A stretch of DNA of 64,000 bases from Streptococcus azizii (GCF_001984715.1 NZ_MSPR01000003.1:1-64000), one strand, 5' to 3'. Counted from the first letter of the stretch, positions 46,967 to 54,220 are shown. Numbers and translations: made by a program. Notes: generated by a model not told the origin, from the sequence alone.

Positions 46967-47395
46967 ATTCTGAAAGATAAATACTTTGCTTAGAACATAG
47001 TTGAGTACAATGACAAGAACCTGTGAAATGAGGGTTGCAATGGCATTGATACTAGCGAGGTTCTGGTTGACGAACTGCCCGATGAGTTGGGGGAAGGCAT
47101 CTACCAAGATGTAGGCTAGCAGCATGTCAAGTAACAAGGTGGTCACTCGAGCAGAGATGAATTTCAGGAGGCGTACGGGCCATCCGGACCAGGTCTGTTT
47201 AAAGACGATTTGATCATTGGTAAAAAAGGCAAATAGGATGGCGACGCAGTTGGAGACAAAGACAAGGACTAGGGTATGGGGAATGACAAAGAAAAGACCG
47301 GTTCTTGTGATCATATAGACCAAGGTTGTCGCTACTCCAAAAAACAGATAGGATAGAATTTCATGATTAAAAAATGCGTTTATATATCTTTTCAT
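46949..47395 (-). CDS. GtrA family membrane protein
   Basis: A 148-aa protein with four membrane segments, start MKRYINAFFNHEILSYLFFGV. The NDQIVFKQTW and FIFQNTKNIS parts match the GtrA family, small proteins that help move polyprenyl-linked sugars for wall glycans or teichoic acid decoration. No glycosyltransferase is adjacent. It is read toward the terminators at 46936. Confidence 0.85.
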   Translation of the reverse strand: MKRYINAFFNHEILSYLFFGVATTLVYMITRTGLFFVIPHTLVLVFVSNCVAILFAFFTNDQIVFKQTWSGWPVRLLKFISARVTTLLLDMLLAYILVDAFPQLIGQFVNQNLASINAIATLISQVLVIVLNYVLSKVFIFQNTKNIS

Positions 47396-47499
47396 ACCCT
47401 TAGTCTATCATATTCTCTCAAATTGTGCTATACTTGGAATGTTGTAAAAATACGAAGGCAGAACTTTCACAGATGAAATGGCTGCGATAGCGTTTATGA

Positions 47500-48460
47500 G
47501 CTTGCTCGTCTTACAGGTACGAAAACAAGTCTCCAGCCTTCAAAGGTATGGCATATCTTTGAAGGCTGGAAATAGGCTGAAAAGCACCACTGGAGCTTTT
47601 CACTCGGAAAATTTCTTATTTCCCAGCTCGGGCTTCTCTGGTCACTTTCTTCTTTCTAGGTGACCGTTGAAACAGTTCACCGAACTTCTAGGCTCACTTT
47701 CTTATTTCTAGGTGACCGTTGAAACAGTTCCCCGAACTGTTTCAATCCCATTTTTGCTTTGCTCGCTTCAACAGTCTAGGGATAGACTGTTGAAGGTTGG
47801 AAATAAAACGAGTGGAGCTCGTGTCAACCAGTCTAGGGATAGACTGTTGAAGGTTGGAAATAAAACGAGTGGAACTCGTGTCAACCAGTCAGGGATAGAC
47901 TGTTGAAGGTTGGAAATAAAACGAGTGGAACTCGTGTCAACCAGTCTAGGGATAGACTGTTGAAGGTTGGAAATAAAACGAGTGCAACTCGTGTCAAACG
48001 TCCTCGTATCTTGAGGAATTGAACTCGGACTACGAGCTGTGCAAAAAAGATAGGCAGCTGTTTCAGCTTTAGCCGATTACAGATAAGAATCCCTTTGGGA
48101 TAGTTTTTCCTAGCTTCAAAGGTATGGTATACCTTTGAAGTCGGGAAATAGAAGTTTGCCTTGGCAAACTCTCAGTAACCTTTAAGATATAAGCTGAAAA
48201 CCTCTACCTGATGTTTTCACTCGGAAAATTTCTTATTTCCCAGCTCGGGCTTCTCTGGTCACTTTCTTCTTTCTAGGTGACCGTTGAAACAGTTCACCGA
48301 ACTTCTAGGCTCACTTTCTTATTTCTAGGTGACCGTTGAAACAGTTCCCCGAACTGTTTCAATCCCATTTTTGCTTTGCTCGCTTCAACAGTCTAGGAAA
48401 AGACTGTTGAAGGTTGGAAATAAAACGAGTGGAGCTCGTGTCAAACGTCCTCGTATCTTA
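47500..48460. repeat. Palindrome repeat field between gtrA and queT
   Basis: About 1 kb without genes. A block of about 170 bp (starting with GAAAATTTCTTATTTCCCAG) occurs at about 47606 and again at about 48223. It includes GGTCACTTTC/GAAAGTGACC-type and GAAACAGTTC/GAACTGTTTC hairpins in reverse orientation to those at 10000. Hairpins CTTCAAAGGTATGG, GTTTGC/GCAAAC and CGGC/GCCG recur. Short ORFs at 47478, 47712 and 48329 are repeat artefacts. Confidence 0.7.
47772..47998. repeat. 57-bp tandem repeat, four units
   Basis: Units start at 47772, 47829, 47886 and 47942. Each has a hairpin AGTCTAGGGATAGACT, then GTTGAAGGTTGGAAATAAAA, then a second hairpin ACGAGTGGAACTCGT. Differences are one lost base in unit 3 and single substitutions. 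A fifth, diverged single unit is at 48390-48446. Confidence 0.85.
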
Positions 48461-48467
48461 TACAACC

Positions 48468-48526
48468 CTTGGCGCTTCCTTCCTTTAGCCAAGCATATTA
48501 CACGCGGTTTATCCGCCAAAGGAGAA
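48468..48526 (+). promoter_or_regulatory. preQ1-II riboswitch
   Basis: The full conserved core is present: P1 CTTGGC(48468)/GCCAAG(48488), GCATATTACACGCGG, the CGCGG/CCGCC stem, and AAAGGAGAA. The ribosome site AAAGGAG (48518-48524) is inside the aptamer, so preQ1 binding should block translation of queT. This class is known mainly from Lactobacillales in front of this gene family. Confidence 0.93.
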
Positions 48527-48530
48527 TGAT

Positions 48531-49046
48531 ATGGAACAAACAAAATGGACAGTCCGCGACATGGCACATATCGCCTTGGTCGCCGCTCTTTATGTGGTAT
48601 TGACAGTGACACCGCCGCTCAATGCGATTTCTTACGGTGCCTACCAATTTCGCTTATCAGAAATGCTCAATTTTCTAGCTTTCTATCATCGTAAATATCT
48701 AGTAGCTGTTACCATCGGCTGCATGTTATCTAATCTCATTGGCTTTGGAGTTGTTGATGTATTTGTTGGTGGAGGCTCCACCCTCGTATTTGTAGCTCTA
48801 GGGGTCTATTTCTTTAAAAAATACCAGGATGAGTATCTATGGAAAGGGCTTGTAAACAAGGCATTTTTATACTTTTCGCTCTTCTTTGCAATGACCATGT
48901 GTACCATCGCCCTCGAATTATATGTTTTGTACCAAAGTCCATTTTTAGCGACTTGGTTTACCACGGCTATGGGAGAATTTGCTTCCCTATTTGTTGGTTC
49001 TCTAGTGATTGATCGCTTAGCACAGAGGATTGATTTTACAAAATAA
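48531..49046 (+). CDS. queT: Queuosine precursor transporter QueT
   Basis: A 171-aa integral membrane S-component of an ECF-type transporter for a queuosine precursor (preQ1 or queuine). Start WTVRDMAHIALVAALYVVLT is typical of S-components, with five to six membrane segments and the conserved PPLNAISYGAYQFRLSEMLN. It needs the ECF module encoded elsewhere. It is controlled by the preQ1-II riboswitch directly upstream. Confidence 0.93.
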   Translation: MEQTKWTVRDMAHIALVAALYVVLTVTPPLNAISYGAYQFRLSEMLNFLAFYHRKYLVAVTIGCMLSNLIGFGVVDVFVGGGSTLVFVALGVYFFKKYQDEYLWKGLVNKAFLYFSLFFAMTMCTIALELYVLYQSPFLATWFTTAMGEFASLFVGSLVIDRLAQRIDFTK

Positions 49047-49107
49047 AGTTGGTATAGTAGGTTGTTGAAGCAATGACTCACTATTGCTGTAGCAGATACT
49101 ATCATTT

Positions 49108-49164
49108 AACATCATCTGAACGAGTGTACTCTTTCTTGTCACTGATTCAGATGATGTTTTTTAT
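49108..49164. terminator. Bidirectional terminator between queT and the AT-rich island
   Basis: Perfect 13-bp stem AACATCATCTGAA / TTCAGATGATGTT with a 25-nt loop, then TTTTATTT on the plus strand. It ends queT and may also serve the convergent MFS gene. Confidence 0.8.
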
Positions 49165-49246
49165 TTCATTGGAGATGATGTTGGGGAGAGAGACTACTTG
49201 GCTAAATGGTATCACATTCCTTAATCATTCTAAATAATAGGTAGTT

Positions 49247-50440
49247 TTAGTTGGTATAGGAGTTATATTTCTTCATAAAAATAGCAATCCCCAAAGTTAA
49301 AGAGAAGAATGTAAAAATGAAACTAGAAATGATTAAGGAGCTGGCTGGTATAAAGTTAGCAAAAATACTCAAAAGAAATAAGGTTATCATGCTACCAAGG
49401 CGGCTAATGGTTGCTTTAAAAGATATTAATGATGATATAGTATCTTTTGAAACGATTTGTGTGTAATATTTTTTTAAAATAAATTGAATAATATAGAATA
49501 AAAAGACGTACAAAATATAGACGGGTATATATATGTATGGTTTGTTGGATAGGAAAACCAGCGGTAGGAAACCTAAAGGAATACTGTATAATTTAAATTT
49601 AGCGAGTGCTGTTATTTTGTGTGAATCAATGGAGTATGAAATCAAAGCAACTACTTGAAAGAGAATATAGAATAGAGAAAAAAGAGTAGAGGGAATGTCT
49701 TTTTCAATAAGAAATGCCTGCCATAGTTGGAAATGTGTTTGAAAAAAAATTTGAGTTAAAAATTCTAATATTATTACAAAACGCATCATATTACTATTTT
49801 TTAATTCTTTGAATCCCTTGAGAATATGTTTTTTAAAGTCGTTAATTCTAGGATTTTTTACTTCCTTTTGGATAGTAGACTCTTGGAAGAAGAAGAACGT
49901 AATGATGATGGCCAACATACAGAATAGAATACTAAGGAAATATATTCCAGTGCCAAAATATAGATAGAAAATACTCCCTGTTGTACTTCCTATCAATAGA
50001 GAAAGAATAGACAGTCGGCTATCTGTAGCGATAAAGCTACTTAACTCAATATTTTTAGATTCTTTAATTTGATTGACTAAGTCTGCGTCAATAGTTCCAC
50101 TATCGAATGCGGTAGCTATGCCATAGATGAACCAAGCAAGATACAGCAGCCAAAAGCTATTTGAATAGATGATAATGATATACAGTATGATGAGCAATGA
50201 TTTTGAAATAAGATACATATCTTTTTTAGAGAATATATCTGCTGTCACACCGCTAGGAAATTCAAATAACATCACCGCCAAACTATATGCTGATTGAATC
50301 ATTAAAATTTGTGATAGAGAGATTCCTTTTGCAATGAACAGTACGGTTAATATGGAATGGGGTAGACTATAGGAAATAGTTACTAAGATACTTGAAAGAA
50401 AATAGATATGGATATTTTTACGAAGATTAATGCCCTTCAT
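49247..50440 (-). CDS. MFS exporter, MccC-like, of the microcin C-like operon
   Basis: A 397-aa major facilitator with about 12 membrane segments. The loop FEFPSGVTADIFSKKDMYLI after the second segment is the usual MFS motif A position (G...D...R/K). The start overlaps the end of the adenylyltransferase gene by 14 nt, so the two are translationally coupled. In microcin C clusters mccC is an MFS pump of about 400 aa that exports the product and gives partial self-protection. Assignment as MccC rests on size, family and place. The gene is as AT-rich as the rest of the island. Confidence 0.8.
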   Translation of the reverse strand: MKGINLRKNIHIYFLSSILVTISYSLPHSILTVLFIAKGISLSQILMIQSAYSLAVMLFEFPSGVTADIFSKKDMYLISKSLLIILYIIIIYSNSFWLLYLAWFIYGIATAFDSGTIDADLVNQIKESKNIELSSFIATDSRLSILSLLIGSTTGSIFYLYFGTGIYFLSILFCMLAIIITFFFFQESTIQKEVKNPRINDFKKHILKGFKELKNSNMMRFVIILEFLTQIFFQTHFQLWQAFLIEKDIPSTLFSLFYILFQVVALISYSIDSHKITALAKFKLYSIPLGFLPLVFLSNKPYIYIPVYILYVFLFYIIQFILKKYYTQIVSKDTISSLISFKATISRLGSMITLFLLSIFANFIPASSLIISSFIFTFFSLTLGIAIFMKKYNSYTN

Positions 50441-51479
50441 TTTTCACCCCACAAACCGAACAATTTGGATCTTGTCTATTCTCTAAGGTATATTTTTCAA
50501 AAGTATCACTGTTGATTCCGACTCGTGCATTCAAAGATTTGACTTTTTGTAAATTTCCAGAGAAGAATTGGACAATATCAGACATTGCTAAACTAGTAGC
50601 TAACGTACTATTTGTAAAACTTGAAGGAGATGAATATTCTGCATTTATGATTTCACTGACATGACTCTGAGAATCCATTGTTGCTACTAATGAATGATTA
50701 CAAAAAGGACAAGCAGAATTTCTAGGTATGACAAAAGGTCCAATGACGGAAATGTCGTTTAGATACCCTACATTCAAAAAAGGTATTTGTTTTTCAACAA
50801 ATTTTTCAGATGATATTCTTACTGCTACTTGGTCATCACCGGAAATGATACCGAAAGTTGAATTAGAATCTAGCCCTTGAAGAATGGTTGAGATATTTTC
50901 AGCTGTCACATAGTCTGTCACTATCTGTATATCTGATTGGCTATTTTTTTTCTTTAATTCTCGTGCAATCACTTCTGATTTATAGCAACCTATATCCTCT
51001 TTAGAAAAAAGAATTTGGCGATTTAAATTACTTCTCTCAATTCTATCTCCATCTATAAGTATTATCTTCTTGGGGAAGTAAACTGATAAGGCATAACTTA
51101 TAAAATTACCAATACTACCACAGCCAATAACTACAAATGTTGTATGTTTAAATCTGTTCAAAACATCAATTGGATTATCCAATAGTAAATTTAAATAGAG
51201 AGCATTTTTAAATTCTTCAGTATCCTCCTTTTGAAAAAGTTCCTCAATAGATGTGACTAATTTATGCTCCAATAATTTTTGAAATAAAGCAAAATCTAAA
51301 TTATTTCCAATCAAATAGCTCTTTATTTCCTCAATATCTCTGGGCTTGGTTAAAAAATGTAGGATGGATAAGGAAGAATCATATTCTACATCATCAACAA
51401 AATATTGTCTACTTCCTACTCCAATAATTTTACTTGGAGATTCCATCATTACTGTAGTAAAACTAGTTTTATATTTCAT
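50427..51479 (-). CDS. mccB: MccB-like E1-type adenylyltransferase of a microcin C-like operon
   Basis: A 350-aa ThiF/E1-like enzyme, the same length as E. coli MccB. The N-terminal 90 residues form a PqqD/RRE-like peptide clamp (MKYKTSFTTVMMESPSKIIG ... LLEHKLVTS). The adenylation domain has the nucleotide loop VVIGCGSIGNFISYAL, IDGDRIERSNLNRQILF with the catalytic Arg, and ISGDDQ. Two zinc pairs, CPFC and CSVC, close the domain. MccB attaches AMP to the C-terminal Asn of a ribosomal heptapeptide through an N-P bond via a succinimide. A heptapeptide gene ending in Asn lies 111 nt upstream, which separates it from ThiF/MoeB house-keeping enzymes; no ThiS/MoaD or Rhodanese partner is present. 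AGGAGG at 51496-51491 precedes the start. Confidence 0.85.
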   Translation of the reverse strand: MKYKTSFTTVMMESPSKIIGVGSRQYFVDDVEYDSSLSILHFLTKPRDIEEIKSYLIGNNLDFALFQKLLEHKLVTSIEELFQKEDTEEFKNALYLNLLLDNPIDVLNRFKHTTFVVIGCGSIGNFISYALSVYFPKKIILIDGDRIERSNLNRQILFSKEDIGCYKSEVIARELKKKNSQSDIQIVTDYVTAENISTILQGLDSNSTFGIISGDDQVAVRISSEKFVEKQIPFLNVGYLNDISVIGPFVIPRNSACPFCNHSLVATMDSQSHVSEIINAEYSSPSSFTNSTLATSLAMSDIVQFFSGNLQKVKSLNARVGINSDTFEKYTLENRQDPNCSVCGVKNEGH

Positions 51480-51589
51480 ACTATCTTAATCCTCCTAGTA
51501 CCTTTATTTGCCAAAAAGAATGATGTATAAAAAATCTATTCAAACTCTTGCTTGAATAGATTTCAAAGTTTGTTTTACAACTAGGCTTA
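51480..51589 (-). other. mccA-mccB intergenic leader with attenuator hairpin
   Basis: 110 nt between the heptapeptide gene and mccB. It contains the terminator described separately and the mccB ribosome site, and no other ORF. Confidence 0.7.
51526..51563 (-). terminator. Partial terminator between mccA and mccB
   Basis: On the minus strand a perfect 12-bp stem AAATCTATTCAA / TTGAATAGATTT with an 8-nt loop is followed by TTTTAT. E. coli mccA-mccB has a terminator at the same place, which gives a surplus of the short peptide message over the enzyme message. Confidence 0.8.
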
Positions 51590-51613
51590 TTAATTTTGAA
51601 TTGGACCAATCAT
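51590..51613 (-). CDS. mccA: Microcin C-like precursor heptapeptide MIGPIQN
   Basis: A 24-nt ORF read on the minus strand: ATG at 51613-51611, codons for M-I-G-P-I-Q-N, stop TAA at 51592-51590, with a second TAA directly after. AAAGGTGG ends 8 nt and GGAG ends 3 nt before the ATG. The precursor of E. coli microcin C is the heptapeptide MRTGNAN; both are seven residues and end in Asn, the residue adenylated by MccB. It is the first gene after a strong promoter and stands before the adenylyltransferase. No database comparison was possible, so identity as the substrate is inferred from length, terminal Asn and place. An 11-codon ORF (51649-51614) directly upstream has no ribosome site. Confidence 0.82.
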   Translation of the reverse strand: MIGPIQN

Positions 51614-51667
51614 TTACTCCACCACCTTTCCGATAGAATTAGCGCTCATTTATGTTATAACTATTTT

Positions 51668-51696
51668 ATAATAACAAAAAAAATAAAGATTGTCAA
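51668..51696 (-). promoter_or_regulatory. Promoter of the microcin C-like operon
   Basis: On the minus strand TTGACA (51696-51691), 17-nt spacer, TATTAT (51673-51668). It gives a leader of about 45-50 nt before mccA. Confidence 0.75.
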
Positions 51697-51799
51697 TATT
51701 TTTTGATTTTTCTGTATTTTCTGTCTATTTTGTTTTTCTTGTATTTTGTAGCATTTATCGTTATATATAAAAATTAGAGGTGAAGCCATCTGCCATTGC

Positions 51800-51948
51800 A
51801 AGAGTATTCTTTGTTTGCTTCTTTTTTCTTTTCAATATCCGTGGTATAGCGGTTTTATTGATTCAACAACAGCGTATGAATTGTCAGATGATCCGATTGC
51901 ATATAATGGATATGCGGAAAATTTTTATCGTTTTAAGAGAGGTGAATG
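51800..51948 (+). pseudogene. Possible remnant of a mobile-element gene, C-terminal fragment
   Basis: One frame reads YPWYSGFIDSTTAYELSDD and PIAYNGYAENFYRFKRGE then stops at TGA 51946-51948-region, with no start. The compact, Tyr-rich tail before an ardA-like sequence looks like the end of a gene from a Tn916-type element, but it is not recognised. Low confidence. Confidence 0.3.
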
Positions 51949-52419
51949 ATGATTTTAAGTGTAGCGTTACAAAATTTACGCATAGGCGACTGGAGTTGGT
52001 TTGAGTTTCCTACTAATTTAGAATAGGTAAAACAGCACTTAAACTATCGTGATGGTGATGAAATGATAGTCGTTGATTCAAACTTGGCTGGAATATCAGA
52101 ACAGACGAGTCTGCAAGAAATTCAGCAGTTGGCAGAAAAGCTAGAAGAAATACCTGCACTATATGAGAAATGCCTAGAACGCTGGCTATCAATCTATGGA
52201 GGTATTCGAGGATTTATTAGTGAGTTCGATTTGGAAGATTGGACGATTGTAGAAGCCTCTAACGATGAAGAATTTGGTGTTGCGCTGGTAGAGTGTTTTG
52301 AAACAATAAAAATCCCAGCAGAATTAGAAAACTATTTTGACTTTGAATCTTACGGTCGTGATTGTCGTCTGAATAGTAAGGATTTCTTTTCAACTAACAA
52401 TTACTATGTATTTCGGTAA
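51946..52419 (+). pseudogene. ArdA-like antirestriction protein, broken by an in-frame TAG
   Basis: From ATG 51946 (GAGAGGTGA upstream) the frame reads MMILSVALQNLRIGDWSWFE, FPTNLE, then TAG at 52024-52026, then VKQHLNYRDGDEMIVVD and on to TAA at 52417-52419. The end LENYFDFESYGRDCRLNSKD and the first-strand pattern followed by W-FP resemble ArdA/Orf18 antirestriction proteins of Tn916-type conjugative elements, which mimic DNA and block type I restriction. One nonsense change splits it. The downstream part could start at 52063 but lacks a ribosome site. Confidence 0.6.
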
Positions 52420-52445
52420 ATAGTAGTCTTTCAAACTACAAATTA

Positions 52446-52474
52446 TTGACGTACGTATTGAAGTACGTTATAAT
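52446..52474 (+). promoter_or_regulatory. Promoter with overlapping inverted-repeat operator, toxin-antitoxin pair
   Basis: TTGACG at 52446-52451, 17-nt spacer, TATAAT at 52469-52474. The inverted repeat ACGTAC (52449) / GTACGT (52463) with 8 nt between lies in the spacer and -35 edge. It is the likely binding site for the antitoxin or the complex (autoregulation). Confidence 0.75.
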
Positions 52475-52498
52475 AAAGACAAGTAGGAGGTACTGACA

Positions 52499-52738
52499 AT
52501 GAACTTAACATCATTCAGGAAAGATATTTATAACTTGTCAAAAGCAGTCATAGAAAATCATGAAGAGCTTGAAATTTCAGTAGGAGATGAGGGTGCAGGT
52601 ATTGTTGTTTTATCCCTGGCTGATTATCGAGCTATGAAAGAGTTACATTATTTAGAAAATACAGGAGTTTTGTCAACTGTTCTTGAACGAATGGAAGAGG
52701 AAACGGAAGAAGACTTCTTAATTGAGGACGCTCTATGA
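52499..52738 (+). CDS. Phd/YefM family antitoxin
   Basis: A 79-aa acidic protein. SVGDEGAGIVVLSLADYRAM is the Phd/YefM DNA-binding core end, and the C-terminal EEETEEDFLIEDAL is the acidic toxin-neutralising tail. GTAGGAGG precedes the start by 8 nt. Stop and toxin start overlap (ATGA), the usual coupling of these pairs. Confidence 0.85.
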   Translation: MNLTSFRKDIYNLSKAVIENHEELEISVGDEGAGIVVLSLADYRAMKELHYLENTGVLSTVLERMEEETEEDFLIEDAL

Positions 52739-53022
52739 GTGAATGGTTAGTAATCCCTCACAAGCTCGTTAAAAAGGAAGATATTCCAAAATTAGAAAAA
52801 GCAGGTTTGATGGGTGATTTTAATGAGATTGTTTCTATTTTGAAAGAAAATCCCTATAGTCGAGTTCGTAGAATGGAAAAGCTGTCTCCTAAAAATAAGG
52901 AGATTTACTCCATGAGAGTAAATATTCAGCATAGGGTTGTTTATACGATTGATAAGTCACGGAAAATTGTAAAAATTTGGTCTGCTTGGTCTCATTATGA
53001 GCAACGCTTGCCAAAGAAATAG
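52735..53022 (+). CDS. Txe/YoeB family toxin (ribosome-dependent mRNA interferase)
   Basis: A 95-aa basic protein of the RelE superfamily. The C-terminal pattern MRVNIQHRVVYTID ... KIWSAWSHYE matches YoeB/Txe, including Arg and the terminal His-Tyr used in mRNA cleavage on the ribosome. It overlaps the antitoxin by 4 nt. It probably stabilises the island. Confidence 0.85.
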   Translation: MSEWLVIPHKLVKKEDIPKLEKAGLMGDFNEIVSILKENPYSRVRRMEKLSPKNKEIYSMRVNIQHRVVYTIDKSRKIVKIWSAWSHYEQRLPKK

Positions 53023-53030
53023 TATATAAG

Positions 53031-53061
53031 AGCTAACAATGCAAAAGGTTGTTAGCTTTTT
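53031..53061 (+). terminator. Terminator of the toxin-antitoxin operon
   Basis: Stem AGCTAACAA / TTGTTAGCT with a 9-nt loop and TTTT. Confidence 0.85.
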
Positions 53062-53128
53062 GTGTTGTTGGAGAAATAAAATATGATTGAAATAGTATAG
53101 TCAATCAGTTTTAAAACAGTAATTATGG

Positions 53129-53134
53129 TATACT
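53129..53134 (+). promoter_or_regulatory. -10 box of the IS630 transposase, 6 nt before the ATG
   Basis: TGG-TATACT with 6 nt to ATG 53141; same close layout as at polA, tex and trhP1. Confidence 0.5.
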
Positions 53135-53140
53135 AAAGTT

Positions 53141-53470
53141 ATGGCATATGATTTAGATTTTAGAAAACGAGTGATTTCGTTTGTTCAAGACGAAGGTCAT
53201 ACTCGTAAAGAAGCTTGTCAGCTCTTTGATATTAGCGTAAACACTCTCTATTTATGGGAACAACAGTTAAAACATCACGGGACTTTGGCGGTTAAAAAGC
53301 GTTCCCCACGTCCTAGAAAATTGCCACTGGATCAACTTCAGAAGTTTGTCTCAGCACATCCAGATGCCTTTCTCCGTGAAATAGCTGAACAGTTTGATTG
53401 CACACCGCAGTCTGTTTGGGCTGCTTTAAAGAAACTCAAAGTAACTTTAAAAAAAGACAACAACTTATAA
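53141..53470 (+). CDS. IS630 transposase, N-terminal part (orfA)
   Basis: A 109-aa helix-turn-helix part. MAYDLDFRKRVISFVQDEGH, then EACQLFDISVNTLYLWEQQL, then a second HTH, AEQFDCTPQSVWAALKKL. It ends after a run of seven A (53449-53455) at which the reading frame of the catalytic part is entered in +1. Split orfA/orfB is usual for IS630-Spn1-type elements. Confidence 0.8.
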   Translation: MAYDLDFRKRVISFVQDEGHTRKEACQLFDISVNTLYLWEQQLKHHGTLAVKKRSPRPRKLPLDQLQKFVSAHPDAFLREIAEQFDCTPQSVWAALKKLKVTLKKDNNL

Positions 53471-53774
53471 AGAGCAGGACGCAGGAAAAGTCCAGCAGTT
53501 CTCAACCATTCTCCAACACCTATCCGGCTATCCAATCATCTACATTGATGAAACCGGCATTGACACTTATTTAACACGCCCACGAGCGAGAGCTCCTAGG
53601 GGACATAAGGTTCTGGAGAAGATTAGTGGAAGAAGGTTTGAGCGTATTTCAGTTGTAGCTGGTCAAATTGGACATCAATTTGTAGCTCCGATGATTTACA
53701 AAGAAAGTATGACAAGTGACTTTTTTATGAAGTGGAGCTGTTACCCTCCTTATCTGAAACTCATGTTATTGTGA
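53450..53774 (+). pseudogene. IS630 transposase, catalytic part (orfB), frameshifted
   Basis: From the A7 run the +1 frame reads KKTTTYKEQDAGKVQQF, YPIIYIDETGIDTYL (first catalytic Asp), PRGHKVLEKISGRRFERISV and DFFMKW, then runs out of homology and stops at 53774. A small deletion near 53730 shifts the remaining part into another frame. Confidence 0.7.
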
Positions 53775-54220
53775 TGGATAATGCGACTTTTCACCCCAAG
53801 AAACAACTAGATGAGCTTTGTATTGAACATCACCACTTCTTTCTGCCCTTACCTCCTTATTCACCGGAATTAAATCCAATTGAAACTGCTTGGGCAAACT
53901 TAAAGAAAGCAATCATAGAATTATTACCACTTAAACCAATGTCTTTTAATACTTATTTGCGTACACATTTTTCTAAATCAGGTATTCAGAAAGGGGAAGT
54001 GTTTAATCTCACAACTCATGCCTTGCGACATTCTCATATCAGTTTATTGGCAGAATTGAATGTCCCTTTAAAGTTGATAATGGAGCGTGTAGGTCATGGA
54101 GATGAAAAGACTACCTTAGAAATTTATACTCATGTGACGGATACAATGAGAGAAGATTTGAAGGGTAAGCTCGAAAATATGGAGATACCAAAAAAGTACC
54201 AAAAATCAGATAAAATGTGA
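53732..54220 (+). CDS. Chimeric ORF: IS630 transposase end fused to a tyrosine recombinase C-terminus
   Basis: A 162-aa open frame from GTG 53732. Residues 1-62 are the second half of an IS630 catalytic domain (HVIVMDNATFH, PPYSPELNPIETAWANLKKA). From about residue 70 the sequence is an integrase tail: THALRHSHISLLAEL (catalytic Arg), VGHGDEKTTLEIYTHVT (His and nucleophilic Tyr). This is the usual end of ICE/phage integrases of the Tn916/Tn5252 kind. The join preserves frame but neither part is complete, so the protein is probably a relic. It lies 130 nt from tex, which marks the right edge of the island. Confidence 0.7.
   Translation: MELLPSLSETHVIVMDNATFHPKKQLDELCIEHHHFFLPLPPYSPELNPIETAWANLKKAIIELLPLKPMSFNTYLRTHFSKSGIQKGEVFNLTTHALRHSHISLLAELNVPLKLIMERVGHGDEKTTLEIYTHVTDTMREDLKGKLENMEIPKKYQKSDKM

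Larger units (their letters stand above)
53092..53925 (+). mobile_element. IS630-family insertion sequence, 3' end lost
   Basis: The possible left end TATAGTCAATCAGTTTTAAA lies at about 53096. The transposase is spread over three frames: residues before 53470 in one frame, from about 53450 to 53730 in the +1 frame, and from 53732 in the first frame again. DDE residues are visible: IDETGI, VMDNATFH and NPIETAW. The C-terminal transposase end and right repeat are missing, replaced at about 53920 by an integrase fragment. Confidence 0.75.

Noticed and set aside
47772..47998. Tandem repeats considered as a CRISPR array
   Set aside because: Units are contiguous without unique spacers, and no cas gene is present.
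51614..51649. 11-codon minus-strand ORF (MSANSIGKVVE) just before the heptapeptide gene, as an alternative microcin precursor
   Set aside because: No ribosome site, does not end in Asn, and its sequence includes the ribosome site of the MIGPIQN ORF.
51780..52004. 74-aa plus-strand ORF opening with GTG at 51780
   Set aside because: Another frame of the same bases reads as a gene remnant, and the ORF has low-complexity Phe/Leu content.
53449..53455. A7 run considered as a programmed -1 frameshift site of IS630
   Set aside because: The catalytic frame is +1 (or -2) relative to orfA and there is a further frameshift and a 3' truncation, so simple programmed -1 shifting does not explain it.
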